Assembly: GCF_028609845.1 (NCBI RefSeq)
Contig: NZ_CP063191.1
Span: forward strand, 496,001-560,000
Length of the DNA stretch: 64,000 bases
Direction of reading: 5' to 3'
From: Corynebacterium heidelbergense
Lineage (GTDB): Bacteria; Actinomycetota; Actinomycetes; Mycobacteriales; Mycobacteriaceae
Positions 18,086-24,913 of this stretch are shown here, piece after piece. The first letter of the stretch is position 1. Each line of letters starts with the position of its first letter. The position numbers and the translations under genes are program-made. A model generated the notes under the pieces. It saw only the letters and a list, made by a program, of their open reading frames with translations. It searched no databases and was not told the DNA's origin.

Positions 18086-18312
18086 AACAACAACTACGCC
18101 AAGTCATGGACGACATCGAGGCCGTGTTCGGCAAGCGTAAACCCATGCTGTCCGTGGCGGAGTTCGCCACGATGTGCGGGGTATCCCCGAAAACAGTATG
18201 GGAGTGGTGCGCGAGCGGTGAGCTGCCCGCGTCGCAGACGAAGAAGTGGGCACCGTACCGGATCAGCTACCGCGAGCTTCTGCGTTTCCAGGAGGCCGCT
18301 CATGCTGCTTGA
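18082..18312 (+). CDS. Excisionase-type helix-turn-helix protein
   Basis: 76 residues. MLSVAEFATMCGVSPKTVWE followed by WCASGELPASQ is the winged HTH of the MerR/excisionase (HTH_17) class; the basic wing is KKWAPYRIS. The size and position in the early operon fit a recombination directionality factor for the tyrosine integrase, or a small early regulator. ATG 18082 overlaps the preceding stop (ATGA). Confidence 0.75.
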   Translation: MKQQLRQVMDDIEAVFGKRKPMLSVAEFATMCGVSPKTVWEWCASGELPASQTKKWAPYRISYRELLRFQEAAHAA

Positions 18313-18406
18313 TGTGATGCTGCACCCCCGTTACGAGGTGCACAGGTTTTGGTTCTGGGTCGTGGCTGTCACCACGGCCCTTTGCCTTATCGCAATGTGC
18401 TCGTAG
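18302..18406 (+). CDS. Small single-span membrane protein
   Basis: 34 residues, MLLDVMLHPRYEVHRFWFWV then a hydrophobic run to LIAMCS. Start ATG 18302 overlaps the upstream gene by 11 bp and sits after CAGGAGG. One transmembrane helix (residues ~17-33). Unknown function. Confidence 0.5.
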   Translation: MLLDVMLHPRYEVHRFWFWVVAVTTALCLIAMCS

Positions 18407-18417
18407 GAGGCGCCGCG

Positions 18418-19308
18418 ATGAGATACACGACGATACCTACAACGAGCCGGGATGAGTGGCTGGAGCTGCGGAAGACGCGGGTAACCGCCACGGACATCCC
18501 GAAGATCATTTCAGGGACCGAGAAGGCGTACCGCTCGCTGTGGTCTGAGAAGCGCGGCGACCGTCGGTTCGGTGGGAACAGATACACGAAGTTCGGGAAG
18601 CAGCAGGAGCCTGTCATTGCCGCGCAGGTGAGTGAGTGGTTCCCAGAACTGGCCCCGAACGATCAACTGCTAGTCAGCGTGGACGATGAGCGGTTCGCCG
18701 CTACCCCGGACATGATCGGACAATCCATGATCGGGGAGATCAAGACGGCGAAAAGCCCGTGGGGGTTCATCGAGGACCTGCCGCGTCATTACTTCCTGCA
18801 GGTGCAGTGGCAGCTGTTGGTGACGGGCGCGGAGTCGTGCCTGGTGGCGTGGCAGGGAACCACGGAGGTTGGTGGTGAGCTGCGCCCGGATGGGGATATT
18901 CGCACGGGGTTTGTTTACCCGGATGAGGCCACGTTCGAGCAGATGCGCCGCGTGGCTACCGAGTTCCTGGAGTTCACCCCGCAGGAGGCGCGTGACCTGA
19001 GCGGTGATTTCTACGCCTCGCACTTGCTGTCTGAGGTGCTGGAGATTGATCGGCAAATCGGCAAGAACAACGCCGCGAATCGGCGACTGCAGGATGAGCG
19101 CGCGGGTCTTGTGGCCGAGTTCCTACGGCAGTTCGGTGATGAGGCGCAGGTGGTGGAGTGCGGTGATTTGGTCGCTGAGGTGAGCGGCCCGAAGGTGACG
19201 AACCGCTTTGACCGTAAGGGGCTGGCGCGGGAGTACCCGGATCTGGAGCGGAAGTACGTGCTGCAGGAAACGAAACCATCGACAGTGAAGGTGAAGAGCA
19301 ATGGCTAA
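18418..19308 (+). CDS. YqaJ-type recombination exonuclease
   Basis: 296 residues with an AGGAGG site before ATG 18418. Lambda-exonuclease-like nuclease: SRDEWLELRKTRVTATDIPK at the N-terminus is the YqaJ family start, and ATPDMIGQSMIGEIKTA supplies the D...ExK metal site, with YFLQVQWQLLVTGA following. It degrades one strand of double-stranded DNA ends for phage recombination, usually with an annealing protein encoded next to it. Confidence 0.88.
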   Translation: MRYTTIPTTSRDEWLELRKTRVTATDIPKIISGTEKAYRSLWSEKRGDRRFGGNRYTKFGKQQEPVIAAQVSEWFPELAPNDQLLVSVDDERFAATPDMIGQSMIGEIKTAKSPWGFIEDLPRHYFLQVQWQLLVTGAESCLVAWQGTTEVGGELRPDGDIRTGFVYPDEATFEQMRRVATEFLEFTPQEARDLSGDFYASHLLSEVLEIDRQIGKNNAANRRLQDERAGLVAEFLRQFGDEAQVVECGDLVAEVSGPKVTNRFDRKGLAREYPDLERKYVLQETKPSTVKVKSNG

Positions 19309-19786
19309 CTTCAACCTGCAAGACTACGAGACCGTTGATCAGCGCATTCAGCGGTTCTACAACGACAACAAGAGCGGTCGCATTGAGGCGCACCTGATTG
19401 ACAAGGATGGGGATATTGGTAAGACCCGGTGGGTTATGCGCGCGGAGGTATATCGAAGTAGCGACCCTGATGCACGCCCTACTGGTGTTGGGCACGCCTA
19501 TGAGGTGGATGGCGCTGGCATGGCCAACAAACAGGCCGCGCTAGAGAACTGCGAAACATCCGCTGTCGGCCGCGCTTTGGCTAACGCTGGCTATTCCGGG
19601 TCTAAACGTGTGACCCGTGAGGAAATGCTGAAGGTACGCCGGGGTGAGACTCCTGGCCGTGTGGCGGCGGCGACGACGTTGGATGAGCTGACCGCGATCT
19701 TCAATGAGCTGAAGGCTGAGGGGACTCATGATGAGTTCCGTGGGCTTCTGTCTGCGCGCCGCAAGGAGATTGAGGGGGGCAAGTGA
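19301..19786 (+). CDS. Putative single-strand annealing or ssDNA-binding partner of the exonuclease
   Basis: 161 residues, overlapping the exonuclease gene by 8 bp. The segment NKQAALENCETSAVGRALAN followed by AGY resembles the conserved (E)T(S/A)A(I/V)GRAL motif of ERF-like annealing proteins. The N-terminus (YETVDQRIQRFYNDNKSGRI) resembles other actinophage proteins in this position. The linkage to the YqaJ nuclease supports an annealing role; the family assignment is tentative. Confidence 0.65.
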   Translation: MANFNLQDYETVDQRIQRFYNDNKSGRIEAHLIDKDGDIGKTRWVMRAEVYRSSDPDARPTGVGHAYEVDGAGMANKQAALENCETSAVGRALANAGYSGSKRVTREEMLKVRRGETPGRVAAATTLDELTAIFNELKAEGTHDEFRGLLSARRKEIEGGK

Positions 19787-20133
19787 CTGAGCCGCTGAAC
19801 CCCGTTGAGATTGAGTCGCATATCCGCGAGTTGGTGAACCGGATCGCTAAGGGGATCGGTGTTTTCTCGAAGCGCTATGCGGCTTTCTTAGAGGCTGACC
19901 GCGCATTCGACCGGGCCTATGCGCAGAATTACAAGGATGCTGAGGGGTCAATCAAGGACCGTGAGTATGAGGCGGACTTATTGACGATGGGCGAGCGCGA
20001 AGCGAGGGACGTTGCGGATATCGCATTCAAGCACGCGGACAAGCTTCTGAAGGCGCTTGACTTGGAGTTGCGGGCGTATCAGTCAATCGGCGCGTCTGTT
20101 CGTGCAATGTATGGCAACGCGGGGAGGACATGA
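19783..20133 (+). CDS. Hypothetical helical early protein
   Basis: 116 residues, GTG start overlapping the previous stop. Strongly helical with evenly spaced charged residues (RYAAFLEADRAFDRAYAQNY), possibly a coiled coil. Conserved position after the recombination genes; function unknown. Confidence 0.65.
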   Translation: MTEPLNPVEIESHIRELVNRIAKGIGVFSKRYAAFLEADRAFDRAYAQNYKDAEGSIKDREYEADLLTMGEREARDVADIAFKHADKLLKALDLELRAYQSIGASVRAMYGNAGRT

Positions 20134-20214
20134 ATGCTTGACCTGCTAGCTATCTGGTTTGGGGCCGCCGCTGTTATGGTGGCCCTTTTGCATTGGCGGG
20201 ATGAGGATGACTAA
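20134..20214 (+). CDS. Small membrane peptide (26 residues)
   Basis: ATG 20134 with GGGGAGGA just upstream; MLDLLAIWFGAAAVMVALLH then WRDEDD. One hydrophobic helix with an acidic tail. It overlaps the HNH gene by a few bases. Confidence 0.5.
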   Translation: MLDLLAIWFGAAAVMVALLHWRDEDD

Positions 20215-20575
20215 ACGCCCATTCCCTAAGCACGTGTATGAGGCGGTGCGTGAGCGCGCGAGTGATTACGGTGAGCCGTCGTGCGAGGTGATGATCGCCC
20301 CTGGCTGTACGGGGTGGGGGACTGATTGGCATCACCGGCAGATGAAGTCGCAGGGCGGCCAGGACACTATCCCCAACGGATTGTTTTGCTGCCGCCATTG
20401 TCATTTAGTCGGCATTCACAAAGACCCCAAACGCGCCTACGAAAACGGGTGGCTGGTTCATGGCTGGGATAACCCAGACCAGCAACCGGTGCTACGCCGT
20501 GGCCGCTGGGTACTACTAGACGAAATCGGCGGGTTTACCGCCTACAACAAGGAGAACTATGACAACGAAAACTGA
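20207..20575 (+). CDS. HNH endonuclease, early region
   Basis: 122 residues. HNH core: WHHRQMKSQGGQDTIPNG followed by LFCCRHCHLVGIH, with paired Cys (CEVMIAPGC, CCRHC) likely binding zinc. ATG 20207 is preferred over ATG 20201. This nuclease lies among recombination genes, unlike the second HNH protein near the terminase; it could be a free-standing homing-type nuclease or a DNA-processing enzyme. Confidence 0.8.
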   Translation: MTKRPFPKHVYEAVRERASDYGEPSCEVMIAPGCTGWGTDWHHRQMKSQGGQDTIPNGLFCCRHCHLVGIHKDPKRAYENGWLVHGWDNPDQQPVLRRGRWVLLDEIGGFTAYNKENYDNEN

Positions 20576-20792
20576 GCGCCCTCACGTGGGCAGGATGCCC
20601 GTGACGTGGCCTAATGCGCGTGGCGCTGTGCAGGCTGGGTGGATGGATATGCATGTGGGTTTTGAGCCGCATGATCGTTCGTTTAGCTTGCATACGGATA
20701 GCGCGAAGATTTACATCCCGGAGGACGTGTTTCATTTGCTGGTTGCTGCTGTGGATGAGGCGCAGGAGTTGTGGGGGTGGGAGCGTGAGTGA
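20559..20792 (+). CDS. Hypothetical early protein
   Basis: 77 residues starting MTTKTERPHVGRMPVTWPNA. AAGGAGAAC precedes ATG 20559, and the gene overlaps its neighbours on both sides. Not recognised. Confidence 0.6.
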   Translation: MTTKTERPHVGRMPVTWPNARGAVQAGWMDMHVGFEPHDRSFSLHTDSAKIYIPEDVFHLLVAAVDEAQELWGWERE

Positions 20793-20976
20793 CCCGCATT
20801 TGGATGAGGTGGACCGCTACATGGACCCGAAGATGAATTACTACTGGGTATCTTTTTCGGGAGGAATGAGTGTGCAGGCGGTGGACAGGGAGACAGCTAT
20901 TGATGCAGCGGCGGAGTGTATCTGCGATGACCCGGGAACATTCCTTGTTTTCGACACTGAAATGGATGGTGAGTGA
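20785..20976 (+). CDS. Hypothetical early protein
   Basis: 63 residues, GTG start (MSDPHLDEVDRYMDPKMNYY) overlapping the previous stop by 8 bp. Acidic. Not recognised. Confidence 0.55.
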   Translation: MSDPHLDEVDRYMDPKMNYYWVSFSGGMSVQAVDRETAIDAAAECICDDPGTFLVFDTEMDGE

Positions 20977-21515
20977 TGGAGACGTACACAGCGGATCGTA
21001 TCCGAGAGGTGCTGGGCGAGGAAGCCCTTGCCAAACTCATCACACCGACTAAATGGGTGCCGCGCCATGTTGAGGGCGCGTGGGCGTCTGAGTACGCGGT
21101 TCCGGGTGTGGTTGTGCAGGACGTATTCGGCCATCGTGCTCGCTTTGAGAGCACGGACGATAGGCCTTTCCCTCATTGGGAATGCGACGGCAGGAACCCA
21201 AAGGTGGACCACATGGAGAACTTCACGGTCTTGGAGTGGCCGGGCGCGGAGATTCGGGACATCATCCCGGACGGCCCGCAGCCCATTGAGCCGGAGAAAA
21301 CGAGGCCCTACATTGGGCAGATCATCACCACTGCAGAGGAATTGAAGGCATTGCCGGAGAACACTCGGATAGGCGGCGATGAAGCCATTGCGTTTCGTAA
21401 GAAAAAGGGCGGTAAGTGGATTAGTCCTCTTAACGGGCCGATTTGTGACGCCACAGTGCTTGAAGAGGTAGGTGGCACCGCCGTTATTACGGCACTACTA
21501 GCGGACTACGAATGA
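20976..21515 (+). CDS. Hypothetical early protein
   Basis: 179 residues (ATG 20976; the GTG one codon earlier is possible). Charged, no membrane segment. It contains ENFTVLEWPGAEIRDIIPDG and a C-terminal GDEAIAFRKKKGGKWISP. No family recognised. Confidence 0.6.
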   Translation: METYTADRIREVLGEEALAKLITPTKWVPRHVEGAWASEYAVPGVVVQDVFGHRARFESTDDRPFPHWECDGRNPKVDHMENFTVLEWPGAEIRDIIPDGPQPIEPEKTRPYIGQIITTAEELKALPENTRIGGDEAIAFRKKKGGKWISPLNGPICDATVLEEVGGTAVITALLADYE

Positions 21516-21706
21516 GCGGCACGGGTATTTGGGTGCACCGCGTGCGGAACCGGTTTTACGTGTGCACCACACCGAACCGACCACGCAACGGTTCCCTGCC
21601 TGAGATAGCGCGGTGCGGGATTCATTTCGATTGCGGGAGCCGTGAGATGGCTGATGCCACTGCCCGGCGGCCACACGAAGCACGAATAAAGGAGAACCCC
21701 AAATGA
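21512..21706 (+). CDS. Hypothetical early protein
   Basis: 64 residues, ATGA overlap with the previous stop; MSGTGIWVHRVRNRFYVCTT with two further Cys (RCGIHFDCGS). Not recognised. Confidence 0.5.
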   Translation: MSGTGIWVHRVRNRFYVCTTPNRPRNGSLPEIARCGIHFDCGSREMADATARRPHEARIKENPK

Positions 21707-21903
21707 ACATCACTCCGGAGCAGATGGAAGGAATGCGGTGGGAATACGCCGTGCAACTGAAAAGTGAACCAGATGAGGAGTGGCGCACAGTCACGAAGTG
21801 GTGTCCGAACGTGGACGGTATGCTGCTGCCCGAAGGCCGCGCATTAGCCCCCCATGAGCGCATCATCCGACGCCTCGTCACCGAACCGGAGGTAGTCGAA
21901 TGA
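21703..21903 (+). CDS. Small early protein, member of a local paralogous family
   Basis: 66 residues with an AAAGGAGA site. The C-terminal segment HERIIRRLVTEPEVVE resembles the end of the next gene (HVVRRLVSKPEVEP), and the 24-bp 3' end recurs almost exactly at 24819-24842. Function unknown. Confidence 0.6.
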   Translation: MNITPEQMEGMRWEYAVQLKSEPDEEWRTVTKWCPNVDGMLLPEGRALAPHERIIRRLVTEPEVVE

Positions 21904-22187
21904 GTGACGATGACACGCTTCTGGGCATGTCTCCGGAGGAGCGGGAGCAGTGCGTTGGGATGCGCGCCATAGTGCCGGGAACCGGACTGTGCGCGGTTAT
22001 TCTTCGGATCCTTGATGATGATGGGGTGGAGTTGCAATTCCCCGAAGAGCGGAACGCGCGGCTTTATTACCCCCATTGCGAGGTTATCCCTGATTTCAGT
22101 GTGCCCCGCGCGTGGATGCCGGATGGTTCGCCCCCTGATGCCCACGTGGTGCGCCGTTTGGTGAGTAAGCCGGAGGTGGAGCCATGA
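21900..22187 (+). CDS. Small early protein with EEREQCVGM motif, paralog of the 24568 gene
   Basis: 95 residues. LLGMSPEEREQCVGMRAIVP near the start and VPRAWMPDGSPPDAHVVRRL at the end are shared with the protein at 24568-24834. Overlaps both neighbours by 4 bp. The family is unknown to me; a small beta-rich domain seems likely. Confidence 0.6.
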   Translation: MSDDDTLLGMSPEEREQCVGMRAIVPGTGLCAVILRILDDDGVELQFPEERNARLYYPHCEVIPDFSVPRAWMPDGSPPDAHVVRRLVSKPEVEP

Positions 22188-22981
22188 GCCTGAGGGCAAT
22201 GCTGTGGGCGCTGGATGAAGCCCCAGTGGATAGCCAAGGCCAACTCGTAACCCTCATCGCCCTAGCAGACCACGCCAGCGACAACGGAACGGGCGCGTGG
22301 CCCTCGCAAGCCAGCATCGCTGAGCGCGCCCGGTGCTCACCCCGCACAGTCCGCAGATACCTCAACGAGCTGGAGCAGTCCGGCCTCATCCGCCGGGGGG
22401 ATCAGCAGCACGTTGCGCACCTCCGCAAGGACGTGCGCCCGGTGGTGTGGGACCTGTGTCTGGAGGCCCGGAAGGGACGGGCGGACAATTTGACCGGGCG
22501 GTCATTTGGTGCAGAACGGGCGGACAACTCGTGCACAACGGGCGGTCATTTCGTGCATGACGGGCGGTCATCTCGTGCACTACCCCCGGACACTGGTGTC
22601 CTACAAACCATCCATAACCCCCCTGAACCATCAAGGAACCATCCTGAACCACATTCGGGCGGCTTCGATGAGTTCTGGCGGGTGTATCCACGGCGCACGG
22701 GAAAGAAGAAAGCCCGTGAGGCTTGGGACAAGGCGGTGACTGATACTGACCCCTCGGTGATCATCGACGGGGCACGCCGCTACGCGCAGCACATCGAAGC
22801 TGAGCAGACGGAGCAGCGGTTCATCAAGTGGCCGCAAGGCTGGCTGAACGACAAGCGCTGGGAGGACGATCTGGTCCCGTCGAAGCCAGCACCGCAGTCG
22901 AAAGCTGATGCTTGGCTAGCCCTCGCTGACGGGAACTGCCAAGCGGAGTTCGTTGACGGGGAGGTGGTGGAGGTTGAGTGA
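22184..22981 (+). CDS. Phage replication initiator / replisome organiser with N-terminal HTH
   Basis: 265 residues. The N-terminal winged HTH (HTH_36-like) reads WPSQASIAERARCSPRTVRR then YLNELEQSGLIRR. A variable linker (residues ~100-165) is encoded by tandem 22-bp DNA repeats. The C-terminal domain (FDEFWRVYPRRTGKKKAREA ... RFIKWPQGWLNDKRWEDD) is typical of phage initiators that load the helicase. It is followed by a possible helicase loader, SSB and DnaB. By analogy with lambda O, it should bind the iterons inside its own gene. Confidence 0.8.
   Translation: MSLRAMLWALDEAPVDSQGQLVTLIALADHASDNGTGAWPSQASIAERARCSPRTVRRYLNELEQSGLIRRGDQQHVAHLRKDVRPVVWDLCLEARKGRADNLTGRSFGAERADNSCTTGGHFVHDGRSSRALPPDTGVLQTIHNPPEPSRNHPEPHSGGFDEFWRVYPRRTGKKKAREAWDKAVTDTDPSVIIDGARRYAQHIEAEQTEQRFIKWPQGWLNDKRWEDDLVPSKPAPQSKADAWLALADGNCQAEFVDGEVVEVE
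22478..22582. repeat. 22-bp iterons inside the initiator gene, probable phage origin
   Basis: Four adjacent 22-bp copies start at 22495, 22517, 22539 and 22561, consensus CGGGCGGtCAttTcGTGCA plus 3 nt. They are preceded by a 17-bp partial copy at 22478-22494. Since 22 is not a multiple of 3 the encoded protein is not repetitive, so the repetition is at DNA level. An A/C-rich, lower-GC stretch with GAACCATC repeats follows (22600-22660), suitable as a melting region. Confidence 0.75.
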
Positions 22982-23348
22982 CCCCGCCTATCTGAAGCTC
23001 GCCACGCAGATCCTCGCTAAGGCCGCGGACCTGTGCCCTGATCGTTGCCCTAAGCCCAGTCGTCAGCGCGCTGAGGCGTGGGCTGAGGTGCTTGCTTCCA
23101 TGCAGGTGCCGGATGAGGTGTGGTCTGAGGCTGTCACCTGGTGGTCGCTGAACGGGGATCTGTCGCATCAGATCAACCCGCAGGAGATGAAGCGTGCTGC
23201 TTTGGCTGTGCGTGACAGGTGGGAGCAGGATCCGGTGAAGCGCCGGTGGTTGGAGGCTGCGCGTGAGCAGAAGCGGTTGGAGCGTGATGCGCTTATCCAG
23301 CCGGTGTTGGAGCAGAAGCGTAAGGAGGTGAGGGCGATAGGCCCTTAA
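22974..23348 (+). CDS. Possible helicase loader
   Basis: 124 residues, TTG start (MSDPAYLKLATQILAKAADL) after GGGGAGG, overlapping the initiator gene by 8 bp. All-helical, with PKPSRQRAEAWAEVLASMQV and INPQEMKRAALAVRDRWE. The size and position between the initiator and SSB/DnaB resemble helicase-loading proteins of the G39P type, but no decisive motif is present. Confidence 0.5.
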   Translation: MSDPAYLKLATQILAKAADLCPDRCPKPSRQRAEAWAEVLASMQVPDEVWSEAVTWWSLNGDLSHQINPQEMKRAALAVRDRWEQDPVKRRWLEAAREQKRLERDALIQPVLEQKRKEVRAIGP

Positions 23349-23390
23349 CCGTGTCAGAATCGCGCCCGTTGGGGGCGTAGACCGAGTTTT

Positions 23391-23427
23391 ACCCCGTTGC
23401 CGCGTACTGGGTGGCGGGGTTCTTTTT
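23391..23427 (+). terminator. Intrinsic terminator before ssb
   Basis: ACCCCGTTGCC ... GGTGGCGGGGT pairs with three wobble positions, followed by TCTTTTT. It separates the initiator genes from ssb. Confidence 0.7.
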
Positions 23428-23470
23428 CATGCCCGCAAACGGGCTTACAACAAGTTTCAAGGAGAACAGC

Positions 23471-23908
23471 ATGTCCCTGCCCAACATTTCCGGCATCGGC
23501 AACCTCGTCGCAGACCCCGAACTGCGCTACGCACAAAACGGGAAAGCCATTCTCAATCTACGGATCGCCTTCAATCGTCGCCGCAAGACCGACAGCGGCC
23601 AGTGGGAGGACGCAGACTCCGCATACGTGAGCGCCGCCCTCTTCGACCAGCAAGCGGAACGCATGGCACAGCACCTCACTAAGGGCGACAAGGTAGCCGT
23701 CATGGGCCAACTGAAGCATCGCGAATACGAAACCAAGGAGGGTCAGAAACGAACCTCCACGGAAGTCCAATTCCCCATCGTGGAGAAGATCGAGAAGGCA
23801 CCACAGGCCGGGGGGAATGGCGGCGGATGGTCGCAGAACCAGCAACCCCAGCAGCAGCCGCAGCAGCAAGGTTTCGGCGGGTTCGGCAACGATGAACCCC
23901 CATTCTGA
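23471..23908 (+). CDS. ssb: Single-stranded DNA-binding protein
   Basis: 145 residues. OB-fold SSB: SGIGNLVADPELRYAQNGKA, LNLRIAFNRRRKTDSGQWED, KGDKVAVMGQLKHREYETKE. A Gly/Gln-rich linker leads to an acidic tail ending DEPPF, the protein-interaction tip of bacterial SSBs. ATG 23471 follows AAGGAGA. It coats ssDNA at the phage fork and during YqaJ-dependent recombination. Confidence 0.95.
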   Translation: MSLPNISGIGNLVADPELRYAQNGKAILNLRIAFNRRRKTDSGQWEDADSAYVSAALFDQQAERMAQHLTKGDKVAVMGQLKHREYETKEGQKRTSTEVQFPIVEKIEKAPQAGGNGGGWSQNQQPQQQPQQQGFGGFGNDEPPF

Positions 23909-23943
23909 ATCAACCATTTAGCAACAAACGAAAAGGACAAACA

Positions 23944-24204
23944 ATGCGAGACGGATTAACCATTTACACCCAGCCGGGATGCTCACACTGCACCGCAGTG
24001 AAGCGCATGTTCACTAAGGCTGGAGCGCCATACGATGAGCTGCGGATCACCGATGAGGTGAGGGAGTGGGCGATTAGCGAGGGGCTTACGGTAGCCCCGA
24101 TTGTGACCGCGAAGAACGGTGATAAGGAGTACCGGTTCTGTGGTTCCCGGCCCGGTGATGTGGCGCACGCTATCGACGTGATTGAGGGTGATCACGGTGA
24201 CTAG
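23944..24204 (+). CDS. Glutaredoxin / NrdH-like redoxin
   Basis: 86 residues. LTIYTQPGCSHCTAVKRMFT carries the CxxC active site (CSHC) at the end of strand 1. PIVTAKNGDKEYRFCGSRPG contains the P-I/V-V turn and glycine region. It probably re-reduces the phage class Ib ribonucleotide reductase encoded at 31090, whose C-terminus ends in CEAC. It is placed far from nrdE in the operon. Confidence 0.85.
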   Translation: MRDGLTIYTQPGCSHCTAVKRMFTKAGAPYDELRITDEVREWAISEGLTVAPIVTAKNGDKEYRFCGSRPGDVAHAIDVIEGDHGD

Positions 24205-24571
24205 GCCACGGACGTTGAGCGGCACCTCAGACTACGAGCGGCCCGTACCTGAAGGAACCATCGCCGCAGCACCCGGGGCGGCACCGATCTGGTCCAGCAA
24301 CGAGCAGTGGTGGCAGGCGGGCCACAACGGCCCACTCACCCCACAGCAGCTAGGCCCCACCACGCGGTACATCCTCCGCTGGGGGCAGGACGAACAACCC
24401 CGTGAAGAGTTCATCGCCGAATGGCAGGAGCCAGGCAGCGACAAATGGATGCGGGCCGGGATGCCAGTGCCCCGCTGCCAGGACGCGCTAGTGCCCAGCT
24501 TCATCGCGGGCAGCGGAAGCGAACAACGAATCATGCGGCGAACAATCACAGAATGGGAGCAAGTGAAATGA
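24197..24571 (+). CDS. Hypothetical early protein
   Basis: 124 residues, GTG 24197 overlapping the redoxin stop (an earlier in-frame GTG at 24188 is possible). Trp-rich (SSNEQWWQAGHNGPLTPQQL, RYILRWGQDEQPREEFIAEW). No family recognised. Confidence 0.6.
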   Translation: MTRPRTLSGTSDYERPVPEGTIAAAPGAAPIWSSNEQWWQAGHNGPLTPQQLGPTTRYILRWGQDEQPREEFIAEWQEPGSDKWMRAGMPVPRCQDALVPSFIAGSGSEQRIMRRTITEWEQVK

Positions 24572-24834
24572 CAGAACACAACCGCACACTCCTGGACATG
24601 ACCCCGGAGGAGCGGGAGCAGTGTGTTGGCATGTGGGTAAATGCAACATGCGGATTAGGGATCCTGAAGAGCAGCACCATATCCGACGAGCGCTTCAAGG
24701 GGTTCGCCTACGTCGAATACACAGATGACTGTGACGAGGCTGCCGAAGAGCCGTATCGCGTTCTGGCCCCACGCTTCGACCTCCCCCGCGCCTGGAACCC
24801 GGATGGCACCCCACCATCACCGAGCCGGAGGTAG
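24568..24834 (+). CDS. Paralog of the 21900 protein with an altered C-terminus
   Basis: 88 residues. LLDMTPEEREQCVGMWVNAT and LPRAWNPDGTPP match the 21900 protein. The end then reads SPSRR-stop, while another frame of the same DNA encodes TITEPEVVE-stop, the ending of the 21703 protein. This indicates a late frameshift or junction deletion after gene duplication. Confidence 0.6.
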   Translation: MTEHNRTLLDMTPEEREQCVGMWVNATCGLGILKSSTISDERFKGFAYVEYTDDCDEAAEEPYRVLAPRFDLPRAWNPDGTPPSPSRR

Positions 24835-24838
24835 TCGA

Positions 24839-24910
24839 ATGAGAATGCTAAGCAAACTGATTGATCTCATCACGCGCCCCCGCACTGGCCCCTGGACCTA
24901 CCTGAGATAA
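24839..24910 (+). CDS. Small early peptide (23 residues)
   Basis: MRMLSKLIDLITRPRTGPWT then YLR. The ATG sits at a GTCGAATGAG junction that also precedes the 21900 start. It follows GGAGG. Coding potential is weak but the spacing to dnaB is exact. Confidence 0.35.
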   Translation: MRMLSKLIDLITRPRTGPWTYLR

Positions 24911-24913
24911 CCA

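Noticed and set aside
22478..22582. CRISPR array
   Set aside because: The units are contiguous 22-bp tandem copies without spacers and lie inside a coding gene.
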